DNA from: Cryptomeria japonica
Lineage: Eukaryota; Streptophyta; Pinopsida; Cupressales; Cupressaceae
NCBI RefSeq assembly: GCF_030272615.1
Contig: NC_081412.1
Location: forward strand, 667,474,352 to 667,538,351
Direction of reading: 5' to 3'
Length of the DNA stretch: 64,000 nt
Below, one piece after another: positions 12,901-24,903 of the stretch (its first letter is position 1; each line of letters starts with the position of its first letter). The notes under the pieces were generated by a model. The model saw nothing but the letters and a program-made list of their open reading frames with translations, was not told the origin of the DNA and ran no database searches. The position numbers and the translations under genes are program-made.

Positions 12901-14189
12901 GTTGCTACTGGGGTGGCCTCCTTTGGCCCTATGACTTCTCCCACAACTTTCGTTCTGCAACAGCGATCTACTCCTAGTGAATCTATTCCTGATGTTGTTT
13001 TGCAACAACAGTCTACTCATGTTGCGGACAGGAACCCTGTGGGGACCTCCCTGCTTGATCCTTCTTATGATGGTCCTCATAATAGTATTGCCTGAACTGT
13101 CGTTTGTTGCAGGGAGAAAGGTAAGGCTTCCCCCCCTCAAAAAACTCTTTTGTGTCCAATTTTGGGTGTTTCTCCCCCCTCTTGAGTCCAATCCTTGAAC
13201 TGTTACTAGTTCAGCAGGCCTCTAACAATGGTCTTCTGACTTGCTGTTGAAGGCCTGTCTGACTTCAATTTGTTAAGGGTCAGCACCCTTGTTTTGTTGC
13301 CTTTCTTTTTCTGCCACCTACAGGCACCCTTGTTTTGCTGCTTATTTTAATCAAAAACAATTATTGATTCCATAATCCATTTATAGATTGATAACCATTG
13401 ACATGATATGAAGGATAATTTATATTGAGAGATGCCCAAAAAGGAAGTGTTGCATCATGTCTAATATATGGGTACATTGAACAATCAGAAATCAGAGAAT
13501 TCATCCGATTGATATCTCAGAAACTGCTTTCTTTTCTTTTATTATATTCTTATAGTAAGTGCACAACGGCAACAGGCATGGGTTTTGAAAGTTGTTTTGA
13601 GTAGGGATGCCTTGATGGGGCCCACTTTTAGGAATTACATATAATGTTCAAATGTTTTTAATGCATTTAATGTGGATGACACTGTGAGATCCCTAGGCTG
13701 ACCAGGGGATGTTGGGACGTCCAGAGCTCAGCGAGGTGACGTCGAATGGACAGCTAAATGATGCCCGGGCGTCCCCAAAAAGGGTCACCTCTCATAATGC
13801 TACACTATCTGCTTTTGAGTAGTATAATTTTTTTATACTTAAAAAAGATGCCACTATGTTATGTTTTTCTCTACGTCAAACTCGTAAGGGTAATAGAGTT
13901 GAGTCACTGTTCTCCATTTCATCAATGCGATGGATCTTAGTCGAGACTTTCATACCGTTGAACAGACAGGCCCCATAGCTACCTTGAGACATATGGTACC
14001 TGTACTGGTACAAGGATGGGGACGCCAATTAAATTAGATTATTTGTGCAAATGAAGGAGATGGCTATATTATATGTACATTTAGTCGTCAGAAATTGTGG
14101 ACATTCAGAGGGGTACACATTCCACATTCCTCATTCCTATGATGTGGTTTCCTGGCAACTATGGGTCCTTTCAACTCAACACATAAAAT
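12901..14189. other. Intergenic sequence, possible LINE tail and GC-richer segment
   Basis: Bases 12901-13330 may be further LINE ORF1 sequence, since they have the same base composition, but no domain is recognisable. A GC-richer stretch at about 13680-13800 contains 'gggacgtcc', 'gtgacgtcg' and 'gggcgtcccc' and may be a small transposon remnant. No gene is supported. Confidence 0.45.
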
Positions 14190-14593
14190 AAAGTGCTTTG
14201 TAAGTTACATATACTAGCTCTCCGCAAGAAGTAAAACTGCCTATGATTCTTCTATATAATGTTCATCTTCTGCCAAAAAATCAGACAAATATGCATATCA
14301 ACTTGTGTCTAAGTTCTTTATTCGCACTAGGAGCCACATTTTCAATTCCAAGTGCTTATCAACAAATATCTTCAGAAAATATGAGAATAGCATAAAAGTG
14401 CTTTGTAAGTTACATATACTAGCTCTCCATGAGAGGTAAACTGCCTATGATTCTTCTATATAACGTGTATCCTCTACCAAAAAACAGCTGCATATCAACT
14501 TGTGCCTATGTTCTTTACTCGCGCTAGGAGCCACATTTTCAATTCCAAGTGCTTATCATCATTTATCTTCAGAATATATCAGAATAGCAAAAT
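14190..14593. repeat. 205-bp tandem duplication downstream of aminotransferase gene
   Basis: Copy 1 starts at 14190 and copy 2 at 14395, both with 'aaagtgctttgtaagttaca'. They also share 'ctgcctatgattcttctata' and 'gagccacattttcaattcca'. The duplicated block lies 0.2-0.6 kb past the stop codon on the gene's 3' side. Copy 1 has a minus-strand AATAAA (plus strand TTTATT, 14317-14322), and copy 2 has TTTACT at the same place. Confidence 0.9.
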
Positions 14594-14786
14594 GATCGTT
14601 TTCATATTTAACTATTACACTATCAAAGCACAACAGCCAATAAAAAGAAACAAACGTTCATGTTAAGCATGGATTGGTTGAATAATCAGCTGAACATAAA
14701 AAGTTCATAAATATATGTAAAAACTTAAAAGCTCAGGTTAATGTATTGAAAGTTGAAACGTCTGCAAGTTAATCCAGCTGGCACTA

Positions 14787-15935
14787 TCAACGTTTCAATT
14801 TTGCTTTCATCCTCTCAACAGCACTTTTCAATGTATCTTCATCTTTGGCAAATGTAAACCTAACCATGTTTTTCCCATCATCTGGGTCTAAGTAGAATAC
14901 ACTGGTTGGTATGGCGACAACCCCTACCTTTTCGATTAGATGCTTGCAAAAATCGATGTCATTGTCAAAGCCAAATGGAGTATGATCAACCATTACAAAG
15001 TAAGTGCCCGGTGAATCATAGACATTGAAGCCCACATCTTTCAAACCCTCAACCAAAATATCCTTCTTTGCACTGTAATCTTTTAGAAGTTCATAATAAT
15101 AAGAATCTGGGGCCTGCAGAGCAGCCACAGCTGCCCATTGCATAGGGGTTGATGTGGCAAAGGTCAGAAATGAATGAGCTTGCCTCACTCCCCATGTCAG
15201 GTGCGGAGGTGCAATAGCCCAGCCAATCTTCCAGCCTGTCAAAGAAAATGTTTTCCCCAGTGAATTCATTGTGACCGTTCTCTCATACATCCCTGGAAGT
15301 GAAGCCATGGAGATATGGTCTGCCTCAAAGGTTAGCTTATCATACACCTCATCAGTGAAAGCTAAGGTATCATTCTCAATGCACAGAGAAGCAATGATAT
15401 CCAACTCCTTTCTTGAAAATATTTTTCCAGTGGGGTTGTGTGGAGTGTTGATGAGAATGGCTCGAGTATTTCTGGAGAAGGCCTCACAGAGCTCCTTTTC
15501 TGGCACTGCAAAGTCAGGTGGTCTCAATGTGACAGTCTTAATTTTGGCTTCTGACATTGACAATGTTGCTTCGTATGAATCATAGAAGGGGGCAAACAGG
15601 ATGACTTCATCTCCTGGATTGATCAAACCCAACATTGTTGCAGCAATGGCCTCTGTGCAGCCAGAAGTAACCGTCACTTCCTTCTCTGGATCAACTATCA
15701 AACCAGTATCCTTCTTAAATCTTGCAGCCACGGCAGAATTTAGCTCTGGGACACCATAACCACGAGCATATTGGTTCTTGCCTTCCCTTATTGCCTGAAT
15801 AGCAGCCTCCTTGACAAACTCAGGACCATCAAAATTTGGGAAACCTTGCCCAAGATTGATGGCTTGATGTTTCACAGCCAGACTGCTCATTTGTGTAAAA
15901 ATCGTGGTCTTAAATTTCTCCAAGCGGTGGGAAAC
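14787..15935 (-). CDS. PLP-dependent aminotransferase (kynurenine/glutamine transaminase-like), exon 2
   Basis: This exon holds 382 codons plus stop, residues 82-463 of the predicted 463-aa protein. It is a class I/II (fold-type I) aminotransferase close to plant kynurenine/methionine/phenylpyruvate-type transaminases. Visible motifs are the N-terminal FPNFDGP, HNPTG (PLP-contacting Asn about 248), DEVYDKL (Asp about 276, Tyr about 279), SLGKTFSLTGWKIGW with the Schiff-base Lys at about 309, and MVRFTF with the substrate-carboxylate Arg at about 440. All key residues are intact and no stop interrupts the frame. The exon starts in phase 0 after the acceptor TCACAG at 15936. The TTG at 15923 is an internal Leu codon (HRLEKFK), not a start. 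Expected reaction: transfer of an amino group from an amino acid to a 2-oxo acid. The exact substrate cannot be read from sequence. Confidence 0.93.
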   Translation of the reverse strand, partial: VSHRLEKFKTTIFTQMSSLAVKHQAINLGQGFPNFDGPEFVKEAAIQAIREGKNQYARGYGVPELNSAVAARFKKDTGLIVDPEKEVTVTSGCTEAIAATMLGLINPGDEVILFAPFYDSYEATLSMSEAKIKTVTLRPPDFAVPEKELCEAFSRNTRAILINTPHNPTGKIFSRKELDIIASLCIENDTLAFTDEVYDKLTFEADHISMASLPGMYERTVTMNSLGKTFSLTGWKIGWAIAPPHLTWGVRQAHSFLTFATSTPMQWAAVAALQAPDSYYYELLKDYSAKKDILVEGLKDVGFNVYDSPGTYFVMVDHTPFGFDNDIDFCKHLIEKVGVVAIPTSVFYLDPDDGKNMVRFTFAKDEDTLKSAVERMKAKLKR

Positions 15936-17813
15936 CTGTGATTAGCATTTAACCACATAAGAAATACAAAAAATAAATTAATAACCTACAAGGAACATTT
16001 CATCAAGAAGATAGTTTCTCGTAAACGACAGTTAGCTAGATCTGTAAGATACTGAACATGACCTTACAAAATCCATGGAGGAATAACCTCTGATGGCTAC
16101 TTTTAACAGTCATTTGTTCTATTGGTTAAGAAAAATTATATAGGGCAAATCTTACACACACATGAAAAAACCTGAGGCAGAAAGGAAAAATAAAAGCAAT
16201 GGATGAAAGAAGTTGGTAAGAGAAGAATAAAAAATCACTTATAGTGGGCAGAATGCATATCAAATTTGCCATGGTAAAATCCCAGGTGGATTTTGACAGA
16301 ACAAATACACCTGGCAATGGCTCCTTGAGAGTTTGACGGTGTGCTACTTGTCAGTAGCACAACTAATGTCTCCCTATTGGCCTCACAAAAGCTGAAAAGC
16401 TTCAATAGCTTTGTAGTAGATAAGCAGAGAACATGTTCACAGTGAAATATTCACGGAACACCTAATTTGGCACTCATTGAATCTTTCACCCCAATATCAA
16501 CTGCATTAAGTTTGGAGGAAATCACAGCATCTTTAAACTAAACCATACAGAGAAACTACATAGACTGGGATCCAAAAAGACTCTTAAGATCTAACCAGAG
16601 TCCCTTACTACCTTTACAGGATCCTCAATGTTTGTTAGAGAATCCTGCTAACAGTAATCTTCAAGATCAAAAATTCAATTGACGAAGCAATTAAGCATAC
16701 AAAACGAAATAACACACAATCAAATCTGAGAAGAAGAAAAACTGCGAATAGGGTGACAGCTTTCCAAACCACAATTCATGCGTGCTCCATATATATCAAA
16801 ATCTAGGAGTGAGACACTAGCACGAAACTTCTACTGAAGATCGAGAGATATAGAGTTACCATAACCAAATAAAATCTACATGAAAATTAATCAAACCAAG
16901 CACCACCAATACACCAATTCACTAATTCCTGTCTCAAGATCAAATCAATAAAAGATACATCAAATTATTGGAATCCAATATTTTATCGAACCCTAATTGA
17001 AATTGAATCAAAACACACACAAGTTCAGAAACCCACCATATTACTAAAGCTCGCTTCAAAAATGAGGCAAGAACCCAAATTGGCTAGGAATCACTGGGCA
17101 CATTTCAGGTTCTGGCTACAGTCGCACACTGCAAAAAAACTTAGCATGACTTGGCAAATTGCAAAACAAAAACATTAAATTATAAATGGAAATCCGAATT
17201 GAACTTTGAGGAAGCAGACCATAAAAGATGAGCGTTGAAATTAAACGATCAAACAAAGAAGGATTTTGTTTCAGGGTTTTGAATTTTCCCCTGTTCACGT
17301 TACAGGATTTTAACTTTTTCCCTGTTCACGTTTCAGGGTTTGAGTTATTTTTATTTTCATATTTGTAAAACAAACTGAATCCGACTGAATGATTTGACGA
17401 ACTGTCGGGCGAGAGTTGCAACACTCCAGGTAACCTTTCAGGCATATAAATGCTATTGAACAATACCAATCTTTTAAAATTCATTGATAAAAAGAGGCAT
17501 TCTCTGGCAGAAAGTAAACGGTGCTTTTGGGAAGGCTATATAAACTTCCAGAATCTCAATAATGAAACAAGCAGACTCCTAAAATCCACGTTCCTACTAA
17601 AGCCAACTCAACATCAATAAATGCAGGCATAGAAATTTTTTGAAATCAAGCAAAACGGCACACCATTTTTTAGTATCCACCATATAGCCAAATGCCAAGT
17701 TCTTAAAATCTATTACGCTACAAAAGCCCTACTCTGTAATCGACCATAAGAGTCACACCCACTTATTTGAATCCATCATAAATTCCATTAAATCTAAGTG
17801 AGAGTACACATAC
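15936..17813 (-). other. Intron of aminotransferase gene (1878 bp)
   Basis: The donor is CAG|GTATGT at 17814/17813 and the acceptor is TCACAG|GTT at 15936/15935. Both exon ends are phase 0, so the protein reads ...EPLPLQ|VSHRLEKF.... No transposon or conserved coding block is seen inside. A small imperfect duplication of about 35 bp, containing 'cctgttcacgttNcagg', lies near 17290-17340. Confidence 0.88.
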
Positions 17814-18056
17814 CTGTAATGGAAGGGGCTCTGAGGCCTTCACTGCAGCCTGATCTGAGCTGACATTGCATACAGAGGAAGCCATGACCTTGAGAAAAGG
17901 AGGTATGCTCAACTTGCGTGTGTTTCGCTTGTGACTAAGATCTGGCAATATTTGTAGAGTCGGAAGAGATGTTGAGGAGTGATATCGCAGACCAATCCCC
18001 CTTGAAAACATCACTTCCTTCGTAAATCTGCGGAGCTCCTGTAGAGTACCCAACAT
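17814..18056 (-). CDS. PLP-dependent aminotransferase, exon 1 with organelle-targeting leader
   Basis: This exon encodes residues 1-81. The ATG at 18056 is the first in frame, and an in-frame TAG lies just upstream at 18065-18063, which fixes the longest possible start. The first about 57 residues are rich in Arg, Ser, Thr and Leu and have few acidic residues, as in plastid or mitochondrial transit peptides. In-frame Met codons at residues 16 and 58 (MFSRG, MASSV) could start shorter forms. The one at 58 would remove the leader and give a cytosolic enzyme. The segment from about residue 58 (Ser/Ala-rich linker, then PLQ) matches the layout of plant homologues just before the catalytic domain. 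The gene's 5' flank (18057-18300) shows no clear TATA box that I can defend. Confidence 0.85.
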
Positions 18057-19252
18057 TAAATGCTATAGATTCAAAGCATCAGCCGTCAATTTTGATTGGT
18101 TAACAGAATCATCGTTCCGTTAAAACTCTGACCAGATGCATAAACCCTCGTTTTTTGTGGGCAAATAGAACAAAATTTCTACACATTCCAAAGTATGTTA
18201 CGCGTTTTTTTTAATGATATTGTGATAACAATGCGACTGTAGATTAGAGTAATAAATTAAATGCCTAGAATTTGATGGTCTGTGATTTTCAAATTTAATT
18301 TGTATTTTATTGTGTAATTTATAATTTAAAATTTATCATATAATTTTAATTTACTATATTTTTATATAATGATATAGTTGACACTTTATTTAAAATGTAG
18401 AAACTTATTTTAAACAAAGATAACATAGTATTCTAATTTATAATATTTTTTTGTTTTTAGGTGTTTTTGGTTTTTGCCAGATATGTTGTAGTAAAGCTAT
18501 CAAGTTTTGATTTCTTTTTTTGGCCATTAGATCAATGGAGACACCTTCTAAATATGTATTTTCTTTCATAATCAATACATAGGTGCTGGCCTATCTAGCT
18601 ATTTAATCAGAAAAAAATATTTTAATTTATAATATATAATCTTTATGATTAATATAGCATTCTAATATTCTAATTTATATTTTTTATAATATTTTTATAA
18701 AATCTTTCTAAATTAAAAATATTCTAGGGAATATTTAGAAATATTCTAGGGAATATTTAGAAATATTCTATAAAAAATACTATAAAAAATATAAATTAAA
18801 ATATATTATATTTATTTTTAATAATTTTTCTTTTTTAATTTAATAATATGTTTAATATTTTTGTTTTGTTGTTATTCATTGTTATAATTCTATATATATA
18901 TAGTACAATTTTATAATGATAAAGAAATCAAGAAGAGTTGTGGAATTAGAGACAAAAGAATTGTTGCTTAGTTATAACATGTAAGGAATAAAATCATATT
19001 TTAATTGTTTATTATATAAGCATTTTTTATTTTTATTTTTAAGGTTTTCATTTAATTGTTTGTGCATAATGTTACATACAAATAATTTGTTTGAAATTTA
19101 TGCAAATTAAAAATCTTATGTCAATATAGTGTGAACTCAACCATTTTGTTGAAAGCTATAATTGACAATAACTTATTTTTTTGAAATAAAAGTTCTATGA
19201 TATTTTTTATAAAAAGTGGAAGCAATAATCCCGATTTGAAATGGAGAGTAAT
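18057..19252. other. Upstream flank of aminotransferase gene, AT-rich
   Basis: This stretch presumably contains the 5' UTR and promoter of the minus-strand aminotransferase gene close to 18057-18250. The rest is AT-rich with no coding signal. A small palindromic repeat lies at 18718-18772. Confidence 0.5.
18718..18772. repeat. 22-bp palindromic tandem repeat, about 2.5 copies
   Basis: The unit 'aatattctagggaatattta' recurs with a 22-bp period (ATTCTAGGGA at 18721 and 18743, a partial copy at 18765). Each unit is nearly self-complementary (AAATATTC/GAATATTT), so the tract could form small hairpins. Confidence 0.8.
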
Positions 19253-19507
19253 GAAAATCAAGCCATTTCTATGGAAAAGTACTACAAACTAGTACATATA
19301 AGTTAACTAAAAAGTTTAACCGAACATAATAAGAAAAATTTAAAATAATTGAATCTATTGAGCTTCTCCTTCTTCATTTGAAAAACAAGCGATTTCTATG
19401 GAAGAGTATTACAAACTAGTACATATAAGTTAACTAAAAAGTTTAACGGAACATAACAAGAAGAATTAAAAATAATTGAAGCTATTGAGCTTCTCCTTCT
19501 TCATTTG
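19253..19507. repeat. 127-bp tandem duplication, two copies
   Basis: Copy 1 begins at 19253 and copy 2 at 19380. Both contain 'gatttctatggaaNagta' and 'acaaactagtacatataagt' and end 'gagcttctccttcttcattt'. Only a handful of differences separate the copies, so it is younger than the 8501-9286 duplication. Confidence 0.9.
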
Positions 19508-21558
19508 AATCCAGTAGCACGAACTTGCATAAGGTCCACATCCTGGTGGAGAGTCACATTTTGCTAATATCTTTGAAGTTTTTACTTGTGCAATGTAGAT
19601 GTTTGTATTTGTTTTTTATGTTGAGAACAAATAACATAATTAGTAGTTGGAAATATGAATCCATTGTAAAAGATATTAATAAATTAGTTATTCATTTCAC
19701 TAAAAATAACATTGACAACATTACAATATGAAAAAAATGGCAACTTCTCAAGTGTAATGCTAATCATGAAAAGTAGGAGATTGTATGCCATTCTTTTTAA
19801 GGTATTCCATAAGCAATGATCTACCAATCGATTCCTACATTATTGTTAGAACAATTGAATTAATTTTTTAGTATTTTTTATATATAAGAGTTTTCTTGAG
19901 CCTTATAATAAGAGGTTGTTTTTATAATTTCTTTGCAAATGAGTATAAAAATATTGTTTAGAATTTAAAAGTCTGTCAATAGTTTGAAAAGGACAAAAAT
20001 TTACAATAATCACCTTGAATTGGTAGTTGCTTGTTAATTCTTTGATTGAAACTTGTGTTGCGAAGTTTTGTATTTCTTTTATGCATATAAGTTGTAAAAT
20101 GTAACTTTTGTGCAAGCTCATTCAACTTAGTTTTGAAATTGGCATTCATAAGATCTATAGCAAACTACAAGTAAAAGCATAAATAGCGTTGGTTATTAAT
20201 GACTCACTTTTCCCAAAACTTTGAAATAAATGTTTAATTTGATAAATTGATTCTACTAAAAATCCATGTCAATCTTTAATGACTTAAGACTATATATTAT
20301 GTGCATGTAATAGAACTCTCAAATATCTCAATTGTATATAACTATTGCATGCATAAATATTTGAAAACAAAGGACAAAATACTTACAATTTTCCAACTAA
20401 TATTAAGACTTGTGATACCTGATATATTTTTTAAAAGTAAAACTTAAGAACATTTCCTACAGTTACATTGTTATAGATTAATTTTTATACTTTATGTTAA
20501 AAGTTAATTAAAATATATTTATAAAAAAATTAGTTAGAATTACATTTATCTTTATATTATTTAAAAAATAATAAAATATCCTTTAGATTTTTCTAAAATA
20601 AACAAGAATTATTTTTACTATTATAATTTTAAATGAATACTATTATTATATAATTTTAAACACAATACTAGTTAAAAATAATAATAATTTAGATTTTCAT
20701 AGCTTTATTTCTATACAATTTCATATTAGTTTTTCTAAATACAAATTTATATTTTATAATTTATGTTATATTTATTTTAAATTTTATGTTGTAATTTATA
20801 TTTTGCATTTTACATGTTTACATTTTTATATTAATTTCATGTTTAATATTTTATATTTAATTCTACATTTTAAATAAATTTAAATATTTTATATTTATAT
20901 ATTTAAATTACATTTTATAATTTATATTTTAGATAAATGAATAAAAATAAATATGAAAAAGTAAAATAAAAAATAAATATGTTAATTAGTTTTAAAATTT
21001 AAATAAATATTCAAATAAGCTTCTGGATTCAGTCGTGTAGAAGTTTTTGCATTTAGAAGCTTATTTGAATTTAGCATGGATTATGGAAAGCTTATCTCTC
21101 TAATTAAATAAATATGTTAATTTATAAAAAAATATTTATAATAAAATTTTAATATAAATTATATTACCCTTAAAGAATTAAAAAAATATACAAATTTAGA
21201 TCATAATTAAAATACCATGCATCAAATTTGGCTATTGGAATATTGGTTGAAAAATGAGGGATGTAATATATTATCCTCTTCAATAAGAAAACATTGAAAC
21301 AATGCTACGATTTAGAGCAAGTGAGGAAATTCAACCATTGAAGCAACCAATAGAATCTTTGACTCTACCAAACATGTGAAGAACAAAACATATAGTTAAT
21401 CAAACAATTTCTTAATTTTAATGAAACATTAGACTTTTTTCTTTACATTATTTAAAACATGCAATCTTATCATAAATTGAAAACATAGATTTACAAATAA
21501 AATCCCATTTCATCTTAACCTCAATGAATAAAAAAACATGGCCATCAACCTAGATCAT
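19508..21558. other. AT-rich gene-free stretch
   Basis: The sequence is very AT-rich, especially 20440-21200, where long A/T words dominate. Short frames at 19525-19731 and 19903-20121 are not supported as genes. Nothing else is recognisable. Confidence 0.55.
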
Positions 21559-21811
21559 ACATGCAGAACTCTAACTTTCGAGGAAGCTTTTGAAGATTCT
21601 TCAGCTTGACATAAAAGAATCCAATGCCTACATCTAAGCTAGACTTATTCGATATATTAAAATCAAATAATTCACCTCACATGCAGAAGGAAGCTTTTGA
21701 GGATTCTTTTGCATGACATAAAAGAATCCAGTGCCTATAGCTGAGACCAATTGGCAATGGAATGCTAGACTTGTTTGATGTATTAAAATCAAATAATTCT
21801 CCTCACATGCA
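21559..21811. repeat. About 120-bp tandem duplication, two copies
   Basis: Copies start at 21559 and 21679 with 'acatgcaga'. Both carry 'aggaagcttttgaNgattct', 'gacataaaagaatccaNtgc' and 'tattaaaatcaaataattc'. The second copy has an extra segment, 'gaccaattggcaatggaat', and the first has one near 21570. Confidence 0.85.
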
Positions 21812-22632
21812 TCTGCTCTTCCTGGTACTTCTTCAATTGCTTATGTTGCCTGCACAGATGCTGCTATTTGTTGGTTGTGATGCCTTTGACAATGCAAGCT
21901 TAGATGCTTCTGTGAGTGCACAAAAAAATACATGTTATTTAAAGATAGTTTATTTGGAAGATTTAGCAGAATTAGAAGGAAAATATTTGTATCCTTATCT
22001 GATATTAAGATAAGGAAAATGGAAAAAATGCAATGCACCAAGTTTATCCTTATCTCTCACACTTATCCTCAATTCTCATATACTTATACTCCATGTGCTT
22101 TTCTTTCAGATGCCATTGTAAAAAATACTTCATAAAATTTATCGAAATTCCGATTAATCCGCCCATATCGCTTCAAACTTTTTAAGCCAATGATATTGCT
22201 GATAAATAATTTTTCGTATTTTTTAAATTAAAAATTATTTCTTTATTAAAAAAAAGCTAAATATGCAAATAAATTAATTTGTAGAAAATTTATATAATAA
22301 AATTTACTAATTTGATTGGTGCAAAACAGAATAAATAATATATGTTTAAGTAGATTGCCTCGGCTATAGTTCCATGCTATGCAAGAACTAACAAGGGTGT
22401 TGATCCTCAAATATAGAAAGACCTAAGGCAACATTAGCAGGCCATTAACAACACATTAATAGCACCATAGTCCAGATAAGATATCAAAAATGTAAACTAA
22501 ACTTAGAGTTAAATGAGTTAAAACCATTATCAGAGTTTATAAAACTACAATAGAAACCACCAAAAAAGAACAACAATAGGCAATTAAGAAAACATTTTGT
22601 CCCAATCTTCTGTAAGAAATTTAAATAGCTCC
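21812..22632. other. Intergenic, nothing recognised
   Basis: The sequence is AT-rich with small overlapping frames on both strands (21762-22135) that have no motif or coding signature. Confidence 0.5.
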
Positions 22633-24180
22633 TTATAATTTCCCTCCTTTGGCATCATCACCTAGGTTCTTCTTCTGCAACAAACTCAAGCTAGTCAAAC
22701 TATGCATAACTTTGGAACTGAACTTGGAGATGTTAACCATCTTCTTCTTAAGGTCTCTCACTTTTACCTTTAGAGTAGTCAGGTCTTCTACAATGGCTAG
22801 GCGTTTGATGCAATTATGTCCCTCCTTCACCAAGCAGATCTTCTCATCCTCCAATAAGTGTGCAACTTCAATTAGGTCTAGGGGCTATAAAGTAATCTTA
22901 GAGCTAGCAATCTTCCCTGAACTCACATCCACATCTTCATCAATCGTCTCCGCCTCATTAGGGTCTTCAATTGAGTCATCCATTTCCATATCCTCCTTAA
23001 ATTTAACCTTAGATTTATCCAACAACCTATTGGATCTATGAGGATTGGTGTTTACCCCACCTTTGTCTTCTCCATCACTCTCATTTCTTCAATGTGGGTC
23101 TAGAGGTTCGCTTTTTAAGTAGGTGGGGTTGATTTTCCTTTTTTTCTAGAAGAAGGAGAGGCAGCCAACTAATTTTCGCCTCCAATGGCCATCGAGTGGA
23201 GTCCAGAAGTGGAAGGAGTGGTTTAAATACCTTTAGGGGTGGTTGGGTTGGAATTCATCAGGGTGGAGAAAGGGGTCTTAGTTTTTCTAGCATCCAAAAT
23301 TTTGAGGTATTTCTTGTTGCCTTTACCAAGGGAGTCCAGGATAGTCACCATCAAAGGGGAGTAAAAATGCACAGGGGCCTCAATAACAATAATGGGTTTG
23401 GGAGGGCATATCACAAGGTAGAGCTGATAGAGCCTGAAGATAATACCTTGAAGCAAAATGGGTTTCTTATTAGAATTATTTGTGGCTTCCAAAGAATCCT
23501 TGATGGAACTCTCAAGGGAATTGAGTAGGAAAAATGAGAAGAAAATTAAGGCATTGTGGCAAAAGTGGTTCAACAGATGAAGATGATATTAATACTAAAC
23601 TTTAAACTTACCTTCAAGGTTAAAAAACTTCATGATCACGAGGCATACCTAGTATCAAAGGGACAAAAGCATCTCCTAGTCGAAGCTACCATGCAGTTTA
23701 ACTAGTTTTTCCTATCCTAAAAAAAAAAGACCAAGATTCTTTTGTCTATGAGACAACTTTGTTTCCTCCAATTCCTCCCTTTAATGGGAAGACTAGTGGC
23801 TTTGACAATCACGTCTTCATTCGCTTCAAAGGAGATACCCCAACCTTCAATTTACGTTTTTCCCAAGAAGCAATATACTCAATGGAAATATTTTCATCAA
23901 ATCCATTCATGCTTGAAAGATATTGAAAAACTCCACCACCCTCATAACATGTGTGTCAAAAAATCCCATTGTCTTTGAATTCAGAATAAGAGCCAGGCTT
24001 GATTATAACCCTATCCCCTTCTATTATCTCTATAGACTTGTAACCAACTCTTAGTTGAGAAAGCCAAATGCAATGTGTGAGACAAGAAACCATCGTGAAA
24101 TGAATAAGAATATACCAAATTTTCTTGTAGTAAGTGGGATGAGTGCCCAAGAAAGGAAAACTATTACAAGTCAGCCTCCA
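22633..24180 (-). pseudogene. Decayed coding relic of unknown family (acidic linker plus coiled coil)
   Basis: Minus-strand frames can be followed from about 24180 to the TAA at 22633, with several stops and frame changes. Pieces in order: a hydrophobic/basic part with YKSIEIIEGDRVIIKPGSYS (24150-23956); a degraded part where ATGLPIKGRNW-like residues can be read across frames (about 23800); a segment with LNSLESSIKDSLEATNN and QGIIFRLYQLYLVICPPKP (23573-23223); an acidic segment with MEMDDSIEDPNEAETIDEDV (about 22990-22930); and a Lys/Leu-rich predicted coiled coil ending KKNLGDDAKGGKL. Amino-acid use is protein-like rather than AT-random. I do not recognise a characterised family. It may be a gag-like or host-derived gene amplified by transposons. 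Confidence 0.5.
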
Positions 24181-24903
24181 CTGTAGACACTAAATGTACC
24201 AAGCACCTTCCAAAGTACACAAATTAAGCCTATAAAAGGCATCATCAATCTTCACAGTGGCTTTCATCGTGGTGAGATTAAAATTAATGTGGTAAGAATT
24301 TAAATTTCAGATCCGAGGAGAGATATTATAAGTACTCTTGTCATCATTATAACATAAGGCCTATGAAATGATAGAGCCCGAAGCACACACCACACAATTA
24401 GGAGAGAGAAAGAATTTCTAGGTCATCCTTTTGAGCCTATGTAGCCAAAACCTAGTGTAGGAAAGACATCACTAAACTCTAAGAATACCAACACCAATCC
24501 CATAAATCCTACAACTTATCCACTTACTCAAACACCCAATCAGCCAACAAAGTCAAATTGAAGCAGAGGTAATACACGTACTCTCATAAAAAGTGGTGGC
24601 AAGTGTACGAAGGGATAGGTCCCCTTGTGTGAACCTTTATGGCAAGCAAAGCAAGAAGACACCAAATCTTTGTATAGAACCTAACAAGGAAGTGCCATGT
24701 AATACAAAGAGCCAAATACCTTATCGCTACCACTTTAACCCATCAAGCCCCATAATGTGGAAAGTAAGGAGCCACCAAATGCAAGGGGTCACACTCTCGA
24801 TACCATATAAGTCCCTCCTACAAGTTGGCCCAAGGCTCCATGTTAACTGCCACATTTTCTTATTATGCTTCCACGTGCTTAAATTTGAAAAGCCTCCCCA
24901 ATA
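24181..24903. other. Intergenic, possible N-terminal part of the relic
   Basis: The composition matches the decayed relic that precedes it, but no defensible reading frame can be followed. The plus-strand frame 24593-24904 has no motif. Confidence 0.4.

Noticed and set aside
13680-13800. GC-richer segment as a gene exon or regulatory island
   Set aside because: No frame, splice signal or recognised motif set supports it. It is more likely a small repeat remnant.
14787-15923. Aminotransferase as a single-exon 378-codon gene starting at 15923
   Set aside because: The first codon is TTG, not ATG, and the protein continues upstream (VSHRL) to a good splice acceptor. Exon 1 at 18056-17814 supplies the missing N-terminus in phase.
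22649-23528. Plus-strand frames of 130 and 110 codons
   Set aside because: They are antisense to the better-supported minus-strand relic frame and show no domain.
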